The translations under genes and the position numbers were made by a program. From NCBI GenBank assembly GCA_002427815.1, contig DIZF01000027.1, forward strand, positions 1 to 54,795: a stretch of 54,795 nt of DNA, given 5' to 3'. The stretch comes from Ramlibacter tataouinensis. Lineage in GTDB: Bacteria; Pseudomonadota; Gammaproteobacteria; Burkholderiales; Burkholderiaceae_C. Numbering within the stretch: the stretch's first letter is position 1; every line of letters begins with the position of its first letter. A model generated the notes under the pieces. That model worked only from the letters and a program-made list of their open reading frames with translations. It was not told the origin of the DNA and did not search any database. Of the stretch, positions 54,626 to 54,795 are shown piece after piece.

Positions 54626-54795
54626 TCAGCCGCCCCTGCGCATCATGTCGAAGAACTCGACATTGGTCTTGGTGGCCTTCATGCTCTTGAGCACCATCTC
54701 CATCGCCTCGATCTCGTCCATGTTGTACATGAACTGGCGCAGGATCCGGGTCTTCTGCAGGATTTCGGGGGCCAGCAGCAGTTCCTCGCGGCGGG
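54626..54795 (-). CDS. rho: Transcription termination factor Rho (3' end, partial)
   Basis: The last 56 codons of Rho, cut by the window edge. The visible C-terminus has REELLLAPEILQKT, MGEID-like MYNMDEIEAMEMVL, and KTNVEFFDMMRRGG, diagnostic of Rho. The start and the Q- and R-loops lie outside. Confidence 0.92.
   Translation of the reverse strand, partial: RREELLLAPEILQKTRILRQFMYNMDEIEAMEMVLKSMKATKTNVEFFDMMRRGG

Overview
The window is high-GC chromosomal DNA of a betaproteobacterium. Gene order, the PHB regulator phaR and the style of the proteins point to Burkholderiales, most probably the Comamonadaceae (Ramlibacter/Variovorax-like). That placement is inferred from synteny and sequence style, not from a search. 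Almost all of it is dense core genome. I see no phage, transposase, integrase, CRISPR array or other mobile gene.

Layout. (1) 1-9.5 kb: alpha/beta hydrolase, relA, tRNA-Val(GAC), an orphan anaerobic sulfatase-maturase-type radical SAM gene (minus), phaR, rimO, tRNA-Leu(CAG) (minus) and rnr. (2) 9.6-14.6 kb: an SDR oxidoreductase, then a minus-strand run of amidase, D-amino-acid dehydrogenase and NAD(P)HX repair enzyme. (3) 14.6-30 kb: the translation/envelope cluster rpsB-tsf-pyrH-frr-uppS-cdsA-dxr-rseP-bamA-skp-lpxD-fabZ-lpxA-lpxB-rnhB-rRNA methyltransferase, all plus strand, many with stop/start overlaps. It links ribosome function, UMP synthesis, isoprenoid and phospholipid precursors, outer-membrane protein assembly and lipid A. 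(4) 30-41 kb: carA-carB-greA-DUF4149, yhbY (minus), rlmE-ftsH-folP-glmM. (5) 41.1-43.1 kb (minus): a small accessory island with an ArsR-family regulator, a protein that looks like a circularly permuted ATP-grasp ligase, and a 65-residue exported-looking ORF. (6) 43.2-50 kb: pstS-pstC-pstA-pstB-phoU-phoB-phoR behind a clear Pho box. (7) 50-54.8 kb (minus): MATE transporter, ArnT-like membrane protein, ketopantoate reductase, ribosomal protein L31 type B and the 3' end of rho.

The most interesting unit is the arsR/ATP-grasp pair next to the phosphate regulon. The regulator has a cysteine-rich tail like that of arsenite-sensing ArsR. Its predicted promoter carries the inverted repeat inside the -35/-10 spacer, and its predicted transcript starts exactly on the GTG start codon (leaderless). 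The partner has the RimK-like ATP-grasp motifs in permuted order. Other points worth a look are the orphan maturase with an overlapping 30-codon ORF, an rnr gene with no ATG or HTH domain directly behind an antisense tRNA, a GC-rich palindromic insert that appears to supply the ribosome-binding site of frr, a terminator hairpin in the greA leader, and a PhaR-box candidate over the phaR start site.
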